Source: Diphasiastrum complanatum
Lineage: Eukaryota > Streptophyta > Lycopodiopsida > Lycopodiales > Lycopodiaceae
NCBI GenBank assembly: GCA_029204225.1
Contig: CM055106.1
Coordinates: forward strand, 12,138,107-12,202,106
Reading direction: 5' to 3'
Length of the DNA: 64,000 nucleotides
Shown here: positions 21,373 to 33,299 of the stretch, in pieces
How positions within the stretch are numbered: position 1 is the stretch's first letter
Layout: every line of letters begins with the position of its first letter
Translations under genes and position numbers: made by a program
The notes under the pieces: model-generated
Databases searched by the model: none
The model's input: the letters and a program-made list of their open reading frames with translations, nothing else
What the model was told of the DNA's origin: nothing

Positions 21373-22790
21373 ATGAGTTCATCTTCAATCGGATCTAGTT
21401 GATATCCATGTCACGTTCATCATATTTACTAGGAATGTGATCGGCGCCTCCAAAGTTTGATCAGGTAAAGGAATTTCGCTCAGTTTGGATTGGTTATCGC
21501 GTTGACACATATAGCCTACAGTAAAATCCACTATTGCAAGAGCTTGATTCCAATTAACAGTATCCGTTTGAGAGTCATAATGAGCTCCCAAAGTTTTTAC
21601 TTGTTGATCACAAGTATGATCCATTGTTGATGAATAGTCATCCCCTTTTTGGACAACTGGCTTGATTGTCCAAGTGATTGGATCAACTTTGACTGCACAC
21701 TCACGATTCTCAAAAGTAATTTTTCTGGTGCCCCAGTTATGAATTACTTGCGCAACATGTAACCATGGACGTCCCAATAAGACAATATAAACATTCGGTG
21801 CATCAGGTAAGTCCATTACTACAAAAGTAATGACAAACTGAACTCCATCAATCTTGGCAGGTATATCTTCTACTATTCTCTTAGGATGGACTGTCATTTG
21901 ATCAGCTAGCTTAATGGCAAAAGTTGCAGGCTTCATCCTTGTAAGGCCCCATTTTGCACATAGCTTTGTTGAAATAAGGTTAGCTCCTAAACCTCCATCT
22001 ATCACGGCTGCTTCTTTACCAAATTGTCTATGTTGTATTGGCAGGGTGATGCTTCTTTGTTCACTTTCCCAGGCTCCCCCTACATTTAGAAGCCGGCACA
22101 AAAGAGTGGCTCCTAATGGACTATTGGCTCAATATGAATTAATTTTTTCACTAATACTTCTTTTGCTTTTGGCACCAACTTAAGAAATTCTCCCAATGTA
22201 ATATCCATCCACGATCAGTTTTGTTTGTGACACTTCAGGTTCTATCATCTTCACGATGGTGCAACTGAGTATTAACATCTGTTTGTGGATTATGTACTTC
22301 GGCTGCAGCTTTAGCAGCTTCTAATTCATCTCCTTCTTGCAGAGTTTTAATCCATTGCCTCATGTTCTGGTATTTCTTCTTTTCTGAGCTGAGATTCGAA
22401 TACACCCCTAATGTAGTAGGTATATCACTAGATGGTGCAGATTCAGCAGCTAGGTACTGAATCAACTGGATCTTTCTGCTTCTAAGCTCTGGTAACGACC
22501 ATCAAAGGTACGCTAGGTCCAGTAGGCTGAGCTGCTGGTCTTTGCATGATTGTAATCATATTTAATGGAGCGATAACCGGTGGTGGTTTTGATCTTGCTG
22601 GATAATCCTTGTAACAATGTCCATAATCGCATTCCCTACAGAATGGGACAAACTTTTCTTTGTTCGTACATTTCACAACTCTATGGTTTTTCCCACATGC
22701 AAAGCATCCAAGTGGTGCTCTGGCCTGTTGTTGTTGCACGGCCATGGCATACTGCTTGCGTAAGCCCGTAGCCCATGAGCACTTGTAAAA
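21373..22790 (-). pseudogene. Gypsy A gag C-terminus and protease, inverted
   Basis: Minus strand: Cys-rich CFACGKNHRVVKC near 22700 with CRECDYGHCYKDYP, a linker (22465-22235), then a retropepsin-like domain (22101-21385) with VIDGGLGANLIS, the D-G-G form seen in Tat/Athila proteases, and VLLGRPWLH, the conserved LGRxWL flap-end motif. In gypsy B the Cys-rich part follows the plus-strand gag directly, so this block is an inversion of the next part of the same element or the facing half of a second copy. RT and beyond are absent. Confidence 0.75.
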
Positions 22791-23766
22791 TATTGTATTT
22801 TAAATAAACTAGACTTGGGCCATGTAAATAAAATAATGTAAAAAGGCCCAAAGTCTAAGTTGATTAAGTTTTGTTTAAGTTCAAATTAGAAATCAAAGTC
22901 AAAGTGGTGGTAGGTGGAGTGTGCTTCTTTGTGCACCCTAGATTTAGATGTGTTTCTTTTGAAGGGTTAGGATTTCAATCCTCCCTTTCTTGAAGTAGCC
23001 AATAGAAGCAAAGGGGCAAGGTCCTCTCCAAGAATAAAAAGGCACCTCTTGTACTTCATTTTACATGCTAATAGAGCAGAGAAAACTCTACCACTTTGTG
23101 GAATCAAGCATCCTCAGTATTTTTCTTAGATTGCAATAGTAGTTATTAGCTCTAGCATTTTTTTGTGTAAATTTTACATTTAACATCAAGTCAAAAAAAC
23201 AATTAGACCTAGCCACAATGGAGATTCTCTATTTTGGAGCAATTGGATTATCTATGGTGTCCCTTTATGAACGAAGAAAAAACTTCATGCCATGGTATCC
23301 ATTCTTAATGAACACTCTTATGCACGAAAAAGAAAGTAGTGTCATCAACTTTCATGAATCTTACATTTGAAGTGTCATCAATGATGACGTTTCAATGACA
23401 TATGTAAATAAAATTTGAAATCTAACAAAGGATAAAATCTAAAACAAGAGAGAAAAAAACCTTGTCAAGATTTACTTTTCCCAAAATAGAGTGCATTCAT
23501 TGTGTTTTATTTGTTGAATATTGACTTAGGTTGTACTCAAAGCCTTTAAAACATTTTTTTATATTGAAAATCACTTTGTTAGCCATCAAGATTTTTGAAA
23601 TTAAAGGTTGATGCCCTTATGATCCAAAAAAGTTGAGGTCAACATGTTTCCTATTTGTGAAACTTTTTTGATAAAATGTGTATTATTTCTATGTTAACAA
23701 AAACCAAATAATGTTGATATTGAGAAAAGGACATCATAAAGATGCAATTTTTTTGACAAGCGTGTC

Positions 23767-24035
23767 TCCTACGCAAGAGATTATAGAATCATAAAACCCA
23801 ATGTCGAAAGAAACTTCAAGTGACACCTTTTGTCAAAAATTTACAAGTGACCATTTGAAGTTCAATGTGAAATAAATATTTATACAAGCTTCAAAGTCTA
23901 AACACTCTCTTATGCAAGAGATTATAGAATCATAAGACCACTCCAAGTGACACCTTTTGTCACAAACTTATATGTGACATTTGAAGTTCAATGTGATATA
24001 TATATTTATACGTGCTTTAAAGGTTACACTACCTT
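23767..24035. repeat. Tandem duplication, unit about 143 bp
   Basis: Two copies beginning cgcaagagattatagaatca and tgcaagagattatagaatca, each followed by caagtgacaccttttgtca and ttgaagttcaatgtga. The second copy is slightly shorter. Confidence 0.9.
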
Positions 24036-24575
24036 TGCTGAATTTCTAGCTAATATAAATCAAGTATTATGTACTATAACTTTATCCAAGCTTATACTAT
24101 TTTTCTTTAAACAATAGCCAACATATCATATCGGTTACATTATGTAGTTTTTCTTTTTCTAGTATTTTTGTTTTCTTAAAAATAGATCTACTTTTAGGAA
24201 CTTAATATTCATGAAGAATGATTTTTAAGGCTTTTAAATATGAAGGAATTATTAGCCCTAATCTTGTAAAAAGCATGACAACTATTAATTTCTACCTTGA
24301 ATATGATTCTATTGAGTCATAATAGATTTGTACTAGAGTAATCAACAAAAGCATAGGAACAAATGGTTAATGAGTTCCTACATCGTGTAGCATTTCAAAA
24401 ATGTTACTTTACCCCATGCAAAATGAATGAGTATTCCAAGTTGTAGTATGAATACACATTGCATAAGTAGATGTGTCACATTTGGTAAACTACAAATTAA
24501 TTGATGGTGATGGGGAGAAGATTTTATCTTGTTTTCTTTTTCTTTTCTTTTTTGAGAAAGAGGGGAGGAAGAAAG

Positions 24576-24617
24576 GGGGGGGGGGAGGGGGCTGCTGGGG
24601 CTGGGGGTTGGGTGATA
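24576..24617 (+). other. G-run cluster, possible G-quadruplex
   Basis: Five runs of three or more G (a run of about 12, then 5, 4, 5 and 3) within about 42 bp, in an otherwise AT-rich stretch. Confidence 0.7.
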
Positions 24618-24990
24618 ACACCTACAAGGACCTAAAAAAAAGCTTTTGTACAATAGGTTTTATGCAAGGGCAATATAAGAGGTGGTTTTAAGAATGATTT
24701 TTTCTCTTCAGAAACTATAGTGATCCATAGTTTTGAACCATTAATAACATAAAAATATGCCAACATAGAAAGATAAATTATTCAAAGCAATCATATATAA
24801 GTACGTACTTTGTAAAAAGCAATGGCAGCATCACATGAGATGAAGGTCCATGTCAACTTTGTCTCAAAAGGCTAATACAAGAGTGAACAAGCAAGCAAAA
24901 AAAAATTCTTCACCACATGAGCAAATAGATGAAGGACATTACTAAGAGGAAGATCTTCATTATGTAAGTGATGGTAAGAGAGATGGTTTT

Positions 24991-25733
24991 TGTTGGAGTT
25001 TCAATCAAACAAACGACAGTCACAAGAGGATGTAATCAATCTCACTATTTTATTGTTCATGATATAGATAGTCTTTAATTGATGACTAAGCCAAACATGT
25101 AGGAGAAAAATACATGTGAAAAAGTGAATCTTGAATGGATCCAAACTCCCAAAATACTTGTCTAAGATCTTTGCACAACAAGCTACAAAAGCTAGAAATG
25201 GCAAAGCATCCTAATGCTACCTTTGATACACATGAACTTGACAAAGCATTCAAGAGACAAAAGAAACTAATAAAAGGTACTGATGGCAGCAAAAAACAAT
25301 AGCATACCAGCCCTACAACAGTAGCCTACCACTTTTGGAAACCTCTTAATATCATACACAAAAGCTTGAAGACAATACACAAAGCAATGCTCTCAATGGA
25401 GGAAGAAACTGTGACAATGATCTATTGATCTCTCTCAACAATACAATAAGTTTCTCCAACCTGTTCTCCACGAATTTGAGCCTAATATAGGTGAGAGAGA
25501 TGAGACTCTCTCTTCTCTCTACAACTTAGGACCCAATTTTAGGGCACCAATAGCCTAAAATAGCCAATTTTGGCCTATATGTCCAAATAACATGATTTTG
25601 GTGTCATTTTGAAGGTCCTGAAGTTTGAGACTTCTTCAACATGAGATACATACTAATATAAAAGTATCTAGGCCTCTTTCACACGTGTGAATTTAAGCCT
25701 CAAACTAGCTAGGAAATGTTGACAATTTTCACA
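24991..25733 (-). mobile_element. Copia D, 3' LTR (about 743 bp)
   Basis: The minus-strand start TGTGAAAATTGTC follows a purine tract GAAGAGGGAG, so this end is firm. The other end (..ccaaCA at 24991) is by consensus only. It carries the palindrome TTCACACGTGTGAA at 25678. No 5' LTR is present. Confidence 0.65.
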
Positions 25734-25743
25734 CTCCCTCTTC
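25734..25743 (-). other. Polypurine tract of copia D
   Basis: GAAGAGGGAG immediately before the LTR TG, about 90 bp after the end of the unknown reading frame. This shows the frame is internal to the element. Confidence 0.7.
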
Positions 25744-25828
25744 GAATTAACTTGCTAGTTTTGCAACACTACTTTGCTCCAACCTAAGAATGATCTCCAT
25801 CATGATAGTAGATCTCCTCTCAAGTGCT

Positions 25829-27730
25829 CTAATATGTACAATATGAAGTACAACATAATTGATATAGATATAGGAAGCTTTCGCTATTTCTTACATCAAT
25901 TTTACATAGAATGGTAAACAAGATACATGTGAAAGAACATAGAATTATAATGAAAGGATTCCTCCATGTATCCATCTTTGAATTCTCTATAAAATAGCAG
26001 CAAACAGGTTGTAAGTGAAAGTAACCAACAAGTGTTTGCATGCCTCCTCCACATTCCACTATGCCCATAGTAAATGCACCATGTATCTCCATGAATGGAC
26101 CTCCATCACCACCTTGCCTTTGTAGATCTCCAATCCATGAAAGCCCTTGAGCAAATGAATGCCAAAATGATGTGTTCTCTACTCCATTTGAATTAGAAAA
26201 ACCTGAACTTGAAATACTTGAAGTATCTCCAAAAGATTTCCATACAATCCTTGATCCTTCATTGTCAACAATTTGCCAATTTGCCAACACTAGGATGCTA
26301 GATCTTGAACTTTGCTCAAAAGTAAACATATTGACCACTTCAATATCTTTCAAGATTTGAATGAATGCATGTACTTGATCATAAAAACCAACAATGATAA
26401 CTATTCCATCTCTAAGATCCAAAGGATGCAAAACTATGGAACTAGTTTCATTGAATTTTGACAATTCCAACACATTGACATGACAATGTTCATACATGAG
26501 ATTAAACAAGTAAGGTAGAGTTAAAGGATACTTCCTTGCTGCTCCAAGAACCTTACTTGAACCTTCAAGAACTTGTAAAAATAGATACAAAATGCTTTTC
26601 CCATGTGGATCCCCTTTGATGCTTTTGACTAGCTTTCAATTGCTACTTGCCTCTTGGTGTTGATGAAGCAATTCAAGATCAACATCTTGATCTTCCAATA
26701 AAGCATCAAGGACTTTGCATTTATAAACATCTTCAGATCTGAACCTTTGAAGATACTCCATCTCAAACACATGATTAACATCCCACAAGATCTCATCATT
26801 GCTTGATTTCAACCTTTCACTATAGTTAGTGAAAACAATGCCACCATCATAAACCAAAAGATAGATTTCTATAGTTCTATCCAACATGAAGTAGAGTAGA
26901 TGAAGTTGAGTATCAAACCTAATCAAACCAGCCCATTTGAGTTCAAACCAAACCTCAATGATCTCACCAATGAGATCTTCCTTGCCTTGGAGAAATTGCC
27001 ACTTGAGTTGCTCCATGTAGTCTTCTTCATCCAACCTTTTGTCATCTTGATCATGCATGAACACTCCACCATAATCATAGCATCCTTTGAGTTGATGAAG
27101 AGATGTAAGATCCATGCCTTTGATCTTCCCAAGAGTCACTCTTCCTTTGCCCTTTCCTTCACAAGACTCCCTCTTAATGATCACACCACAAAAGTTAGCA
27201 ATCTCCCTCTTGATAGTTGCATTATAAGAAATGGACGAATCTTGAACATTAGAAGCCATGAAAAGAATACATAGTACCTTCAACATAAGAATGATTGAAG
27301 TACTTTTTCTTGTCAAACCTGGACTTCTAATCAATGATATAGGTAATGATAATGAACCCTCACTATCGTTCACAAAAGCATCATTCAAAGTACATCCTAC
27401 TTTGAACACTTCACATTCATCTCTCCCTTTTGACTTGAGATCTTCCTCACCAAATCTCATGATAGAACCTTTTGATCTACTTTCTTTATGAATACATGTG
27501 ACACCACTTGTTGCACAAATGACTTTCTTGGACTTATCACATAAAGATGCAAAAGTAATGTTTTTTTCAAACATGATCAAAGCACCATCTCTTTCCAAAT
27601 GAGTAAATAAGTCATTAGCAACAATCATTTCCAAAGAAGAGTTTTCATCACCTGGCATTGATGAAGTTAGCTCTCTTCTTAACTTTTTCATTTTTGCACT
27701 TGCCATGTAGTTCCATCGAAGAGCCACCAA
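25829..27730 (-). CDS. Unknown 634-codon reading frame in place of copia D pol
   Basis: One frame, interrupted once by TGA (26638-26636, in SSN*KLVK, plausibly a former Trp). The first ATG in frame is near 27706; the frame is open from 27730, and a second frame with coding character overlaps 27650-27850, so the true start is unclear. No integrase, RT or RNase H motif is present. Visible features: a Lys/Arg-rich N-terminus, a hydrophobic stretch near ILMLKVLCILFMAS, an acidic segment with WFELKWAGLIRFDTQLH, GGDGGPFMEIHGAF, and a hydrophobic C-terminus. It lies between protease and polypurine tract, where pol should be. Family not recognised; it may be a captured host gene or a lineage-specific protein of a non-autonomous element. 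AT-rich antisense chance is unlikely at this length. Confidence 0.5.
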
Positions 27731-27811
27731 GACTTGGAAATCTATGAGTAGAAGAGTTCAAACATGATACTAATTTAGCACCACATGACTCCATTTGACT
27801 AGTAGGTAGCA

Positions 27812-29322
27812 CTAGTCCATCTTCAGATCCAATGGATCCAAAACATTGATCATAGATTCACCAAAAGTTGCCAAGTTAGCACAACAATAGCTATCTCCAA
27901 GAAGCTCATTAGATCTCAACCTAGATCTAGCATAAGAAATCTCTTTAGACTTTGCATAAGATCTACCAATATTATTGATGCTAGGAATTGACTTTTGAAA
28001 GTTGAGAGAACCACCAACATCCATTTCACTCCTCTTGTTAGACATAACAAATGCATCAAACTTGTAAAGTCTACCTTGTCTATTGCGTCTAGCAATCAAG
28101 ACATCTCCCTTAGTAATGAAGCAAACATCCCCAACAAACTTTGTCTTGTACCCTTTCTTTAACATTTGACCAACACTTAGCAAATTCCTTAAAGGGAAGG
28201 AACGTAAAGAACACCATCAAGCCTTGCATTCCTATTAGTAGAAAGACAAATAGGAATTGAGCCAATACCTTTGATCATACACTCACCATCATTTGGCATG
28301 TGAACCACTTTTTTAGTTCCAACATAAGAGATCAAATAAGTAAAGAACTCCTTCTGACTAGTCATGTGTGAACTAGATCCACTATCTATCCACCATGAAT
28401 CCTTGTCACTTATACTTGACATTAGACTTGAAGAACACATCATGAGAGAATCACAAGAATCTATATCCTCATTCGAAGTACAAAAGTTGCTTTGCTTGCT
28501 ACCTTCATTACTTTGCTTCTTATGACATTCATTTGCAAAATGACCTTTTATCCCACAGTAAAAGCACTTGAACTTTGACTTTTCTTTCTTTCTAAAAGAA
28601 GTAGAGGAGGAGGAGGAAGAGCGATCATGATGATCCTAGTTACCACCTTTGGACCATTTCCCTTTGCCTTTACCTTTGCCTTTGATTTTGCCTTTTGTGA
28701 AGAAAGCCTCTTCACCTCCACCTTGCAAGGATGTACCATCAAGCTTTGACTGCAACCTATGTTCTTCAGCCAATAAGATTTCTTGCAAGTCAACCACACT
28801 TGGCAAGACTCTTTGAATGGCAAAACTTTGCACAAGGTTAGCGTGTTCATCTAGCAAACCATTCAACATAACTTGGACTATTTTACCATCTTTTATGCTT
28901 TCATCAATGCATGCTAGATCATCACTTAAGGACCTAACCCTCAAGACAAATGCATGAGCACTTTCTCCCTCTCTTTGTCTACTAGAAAATATTTGCCTCC
29001 TTAGGGTCAATACCATAGGTGTGGACTTTGATTCAAAGAGCTTCTTCAAGGCATTCCATGCCTCACTTGCACTTTGACTTTTACCAACTTCCTTGAGAAG
29101 TTCATTGGTAACATTCATTTTAATGATATGAAGAGCCCTTTCTGCCTTCTTATCAAACCTTTGTTGCTCTTGAACTGTGGGTGGTCTCTCTTTAGTTCCT
29201 GCAACTACGTCCATGAGTTCATTCAACTCAAGTAAGGACTCAATCCTCACTTTCCAAGTAGAGTAGTTTGATGAACTCAACCTATCATTAGTTTCTAACA
29301 TGATCCCACCATTGGAAGCCAT
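27812..29322 (-). pseudogene. Copia D gag and protease
   Basis: Minus strand from ATG 29322 (MASNGG). Gag helices include YSTWKVRIESLL, LHIIKMNVTNELLKEV and LNGLLDEHANLVQSFA. A Lys/Gly-rich basic run follows, then one TAG stop near 28634, zinc knuckle CFYCGIKGHFANEC near 28550, protease WWIDSGSSSHMT near 28385 with intact Asp, and a one-base shift near 28195 before LLSVGQMLKKGYKTKF. Close relative of copia G (55.1 kb) and more distant from copia 44. Only two disabling changes, so fairly young. Confidence 0.85.
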
Positions 29323-29528
29323 AAATATAATGATTCTTCAACTTTTGGGCTCTGTCCTAATGCACCTAGCACTCACTTTTTTCTCAACAAATGATGGATA
29401 AGGAGATCTCAAAAGATCTAGGACCCTAAAACACTTTTATCTTGAACCTGGCTGGTTTCCAAGCATAGAAAGGAAGATTGAAACACATGCAACACTTTGC
29501 ACACACTAAGAATGGAACATCTCACATA
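29323..29528 (-). other. Copia D leader remnant
   Basis: About 200 bp upstream of gag without a primer site or LTR. It is cut by copia B at about 29,529. Confidence 0.5.
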
Positions 29529-32500
29529 ACCTACAACAAGAAGATCTTGATCAACTTTCGCAAACTCGAAAACAACAGAGCAGTGATTCTAGGCGATGGA
29601 AGTAGACATGATGTCAAAGGAATCGGCTCTCTATAGCTACGAACATTGCCAAGCCAAGCAAAGCTGCTAGGAGCACTCTATGTGCCCTCACTCAGAAAGG
29701 ATCTGCTATCTATATCCAAGATGATAGATCTAGGCATTCGAGTTTTGTTCGATGGCAACACTTGCCGTATGATCGAGAAGACGACAAACAAGTTGCTGAT
29801 GGTTGAATGCAGAGAAGGAAATCTCTACCAGGCCAAAATAATCAGCAACTCTGAAAGCATATTAAATGCTTCAAAAAATGAAGATCAGCTCTGGCATAGT
29901 AGAATGTATCATCTGAGCATGCGGAGCCTGTATGACATGAGCAAAAAAGACATTGTCACAGGTCCCAAGATTTCAAGGCTAGAGGCTGAGTTCTGCGAAG
30001 CTTGTTAGAAAGGCAAGCAACATCGGAATCCATTCACACGTGAGGGAAGAAGAGCCAAAGAAGTTCTTGAACTCGTCCACTATGATGTGTGTGATCGATG
30101 AAAACAGATTCACTCTTAGGTTTGAGATATTTTCTAACATTCATAGATGATTACAGCCGAATGACCACGATCTACTACTTGAAGAAAAAATTCGAAGCAT
30201 TTGATTCTTTCAAGAAGTTCGTGGCATTCACAGAGCGACACACCTCAAAAAAGATATAGATCCTTAGATCTGACAATGGAGGTGAATACAAAAGCACAGA
30301 ATTCTCAAGATTCTACGAAGAACAGGGGATCGAACACCAGTTCACTCCTGCATACACACCAGAATACAACGGTGTGGCAGAAAGAATAAACAGAACGCTA
30401 GTCGAAGGAGCCAGATGCATGATGGCACAGGCTCAATTGCCAGGTCAATTATGGGCCGAGGCAATAGCTGTAGCTATACACCTGCAGAACAGATCTACAA
30501 TGACAGCGCTGGAGAACAAAACACCATACGAAATGTGGAGAGGCAGAAAGCCTGATCTGTCATACGTTGTTGGATGTGCAACATACAAGCACATTCCAAA
30601 GAAAAAGAGAAGCAAGCTCGATGACAAATCCGAACAAACAATCATGGTCGGCTACTCGAACGGAACACATGTGTATAGACTCTATGATCCAACCACGAAG
30701 AAGGTTGTTTCAAACAGAGATGTGAAGTTTGACGAGTCCAAATTCTCTAGTTTGAAAGACGAAAGAGGCCATGAGATCTTCACACTGCTACCTATTCAAG
30801 AGGGAGATCGAGGATATACATCAAATCAAAATGCAGAGCCCCACGAGAAGGTTGTATCGAGCAGAGATGCGAAGTTCGACGAGTCCAAATTTCCTGGACT
30901 GAAAGACGAAAGAGACCATGAGATCTTCACACTGCTGCCTAACAAAAATTGAGGACATACATCAAATCAAAATGCAGAGCCCCAGACTCCAGAGCAGCAG
31001 GAAGCAAAGGATCGACCTCACAAACAAGAAATGTTCGAGCAGCGATGAAACGAACCTCAAAGGTCAACAAGACAAAGAAGACCTCCAGATCGCTATTCTA
31101 ACAATATTCAATGGAGCAAAGACACGCAGTTCCAGTACTGCAGCTTCATAGAAGAGCCAACAACATACCAAGAAGCTATCTAGAGTCCAAAGGGAGAATT
31201 TTGGAAGCAAGAAATGTCAGAGGATATCGAATCGATGAGGCAAAACGAGGCATGGACATTAGACCACTGCCAGAAAACAGAAAATAGTCAACTGCAAGTG
31301 GGTGGTCAAGAAAAAGCTAAAATCAGATGGCACTATTGGCCACTACAAGCAAAGGCTTGTCGCAAAGGGCTACATGCAGAGATATGGTGTCGACTATTTC
31401 AACACATATTCGCCCATGGTGAAGATGACAAGCATAAGGCTACTCCTTGCATATGCCACAAGTACAATCTGAAAATTCTCCAGATTGACGTGAAAACAGC
31501 CTTTCTCCATGGAGATCTAGAGGAGAAAATCTTCATGAAGCAACTTGAAGGCTATGAAGACCCCGACAACAGACAATATGTCTGTTGATTGCAGAGATGC
31601 ATCTACGGTCTAAAACAGGCATCACGGGCCTGGTACAAAAAGCTTGATGGTCTTCTGAAGTCTCTAGACTTCAACCCTACTCAACCAAACTATAATGTCT
31701 ACATCAAAAGAGTAGGAAAGGATTTTGTGATATTGACCATTTTCGTGGATGATTCGCTGATGATAGAAAATTCCTTGATGCTGATCAAAGACACGAAGAG
31801 TCAGATTTTTGAAAGCTATGAAATCACAGATCTTGGAGAAGCAACTAAATGCCTAGGACTGGAGATCAGAAGAGATCGAACAAATGGCAAAATGCACTTG
31901 AGGTAGTCAGAATACGGCAGAAAAGTGCTGAAGCAGTACCCCATGATGGACTGCAAAGAAAAAGCCACACCAATGATAGCTGGAGCCAAGCTCACGAAAC
32001 AAGATTGCCCTAAAACGGAGGAGGAAGAACAGAAGATGGCAAGTATACCTTACCAGAACTTGATCGGGAGTCTGATGTACTTGACAGTTTGTACTAGACC
32101 AAATTTGGCCTTCTCTGTTTACGCATTGAGCCAATTTTGTTCCAATCCTGATCTAGCACATTGGCAAATGGCCAAACAAATCCTACAATATCTGAAGGGG
32201 ACCCTAAATATTGGATTAACCTATAGAGCTAGGAAACGAGAAAAAAGAATTCGAATTGCATCATTATAGTGATGCGAACTGGGTGAGCTGCAAGGATGAC
32301 AACAAGTCCATTACTGGAGGATATACAATAGCATGCGGAGCTGCAATCATCTGGATATGCAAAAAGCAAACCTTGGTAGCTCAATTCTCTTGCGAAGCTG
32401 AGTATGTCGCAGCCTCGAAAGTGGCGAATGAGGTAGTGTGGCTGCGGATGATATTGGAGGCAATTGGAATACCACAAGAGGGGCCAAGCACGATGATGAT

Positions 32501-32742
32501 AGACTCCCAAAGTGCCATCTATCTGTCCCAGGATCCTGTCTTCCATTCAAAGATGAAGCAAATTTCTCTGAAGTACCATCACATTTGAGATTTGATCTCA
32601 AAAAGAGAGCTCCAAGTCCAGTTCATAAAATTAGAAAGTATGATTGCAGATCTCCTCACGAAACCGCTCGACAAGCCACTCTTTACCAAGCAAAGAGAGG
32701 CAATTGGATTAAATGAACAAAGCTGCAAGGTTCAAGAGAGAG
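29529..32742 (+). pseudogene. Copia B pol (5'-truncated in protease)
   Basis: Starts inside the protease region (GALYVPSLRKDLLSISKM at 29.67 kb), then integrase (LWHSRMYHLS, with LRSDNGGEY near 30270 and YNGVAERINRTL near 30370), a linker with an internal duplication, RT from 31214 (CIYGLKQASRAWYKK near 31600; FVDDSL near 31745 in place of YVDD) and RNase H (YSDANWVSCKDD, CEAEYVAASKVANEVVWLR, ADLLTKPLDKP). Gag, protease core and 5' LTR are missing. Several stops, few frameshifts. A different copia lineage from A/F and from 44/D/E/G. Confidence 0.85.
30697..30985. repeat. 147-bp tandem duplication in copia B
   Basis: Two copies of a block coding KVVSxRDxKFDESKF..LKDER and HEIFTLLP, starting near 30698 and 30845. 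They are about 85-90% alike. The unit is a multiple of three and the frame stays open through both. Confidence 0.95.
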
Positions 32743-33297
32743 TGTCAGAAATGGTGAACTTCTGCAACTTTGTCGCAGCACGAACAAGACACGAAGGTCA
32801 AATGAGAACAATTAGTGACAATCAACATGTCTTTGATTCGAAGCACGAATGATTGGCGAATCAATCATGAATCGTAAACACACCTCCATGATCGCAAAAC
32901 GAAAAGAACGAAATAAACGAAAAGAAATCCTTTGCACTGTCAACTGGCAGCTCAACGAGCTTCATGCCCGGCTGAAACGAATAGCAACGACGGAGACTAA
33001 CTAACTAGTTGATTAGCGTTAACTAGTTTTCTAATTCTACGTTTAGCTATCTTGTAAACTCCACATAGTGGAGGTATAAACGATCCTCTCTGGATCATAA
33101 GAAAAAAAAAGAAAAAAAGAAATAGAGAATACAGATATCTGTAAGAAACAAAGAGAGACTTAGCGAATAGAGTAAGAAAGCAAAATACCATAGCTATGCA
33201 TGAAAGTCTGCCAACGAGCAGAACACAGTGAAAGAGCAGAGAGTCAATCTGCCAACGAGTGAGACACTAACGATCTCGTTCCAAAACCAAACTAACA
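32743..33297 (+). mobile_element. Copia B, 3' LTR (about 555 bp)
   Basis: TGTCAG... after the purine-rich aagagagag, ending ..ctaaCA. TATAAACG near 33075 is a likely TATA box, followed by an A-rich run. No 5' partner. Confidence 0.65.
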
Positions 33298-33299
33298 AT

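Larger units (their letters stand above)
22791..24990. other. Spacer without genes
   Basis: AT-rich. The left 400 bp look LTR-like (a TATA-like aataaaaagg near 23033 and a short transcribed-type region) but no partner or ends were found. It contains a tandem duplication (23767-24035) and a G-run cluster (24576-24617). Confidence 0.5.

Noticed and set aside
26900-27491. Plus frames opposite the unknown copia D frame
   Set aside because: Shorter, interrupted, and on the strand opposite to gag, protease and polypurine tract.
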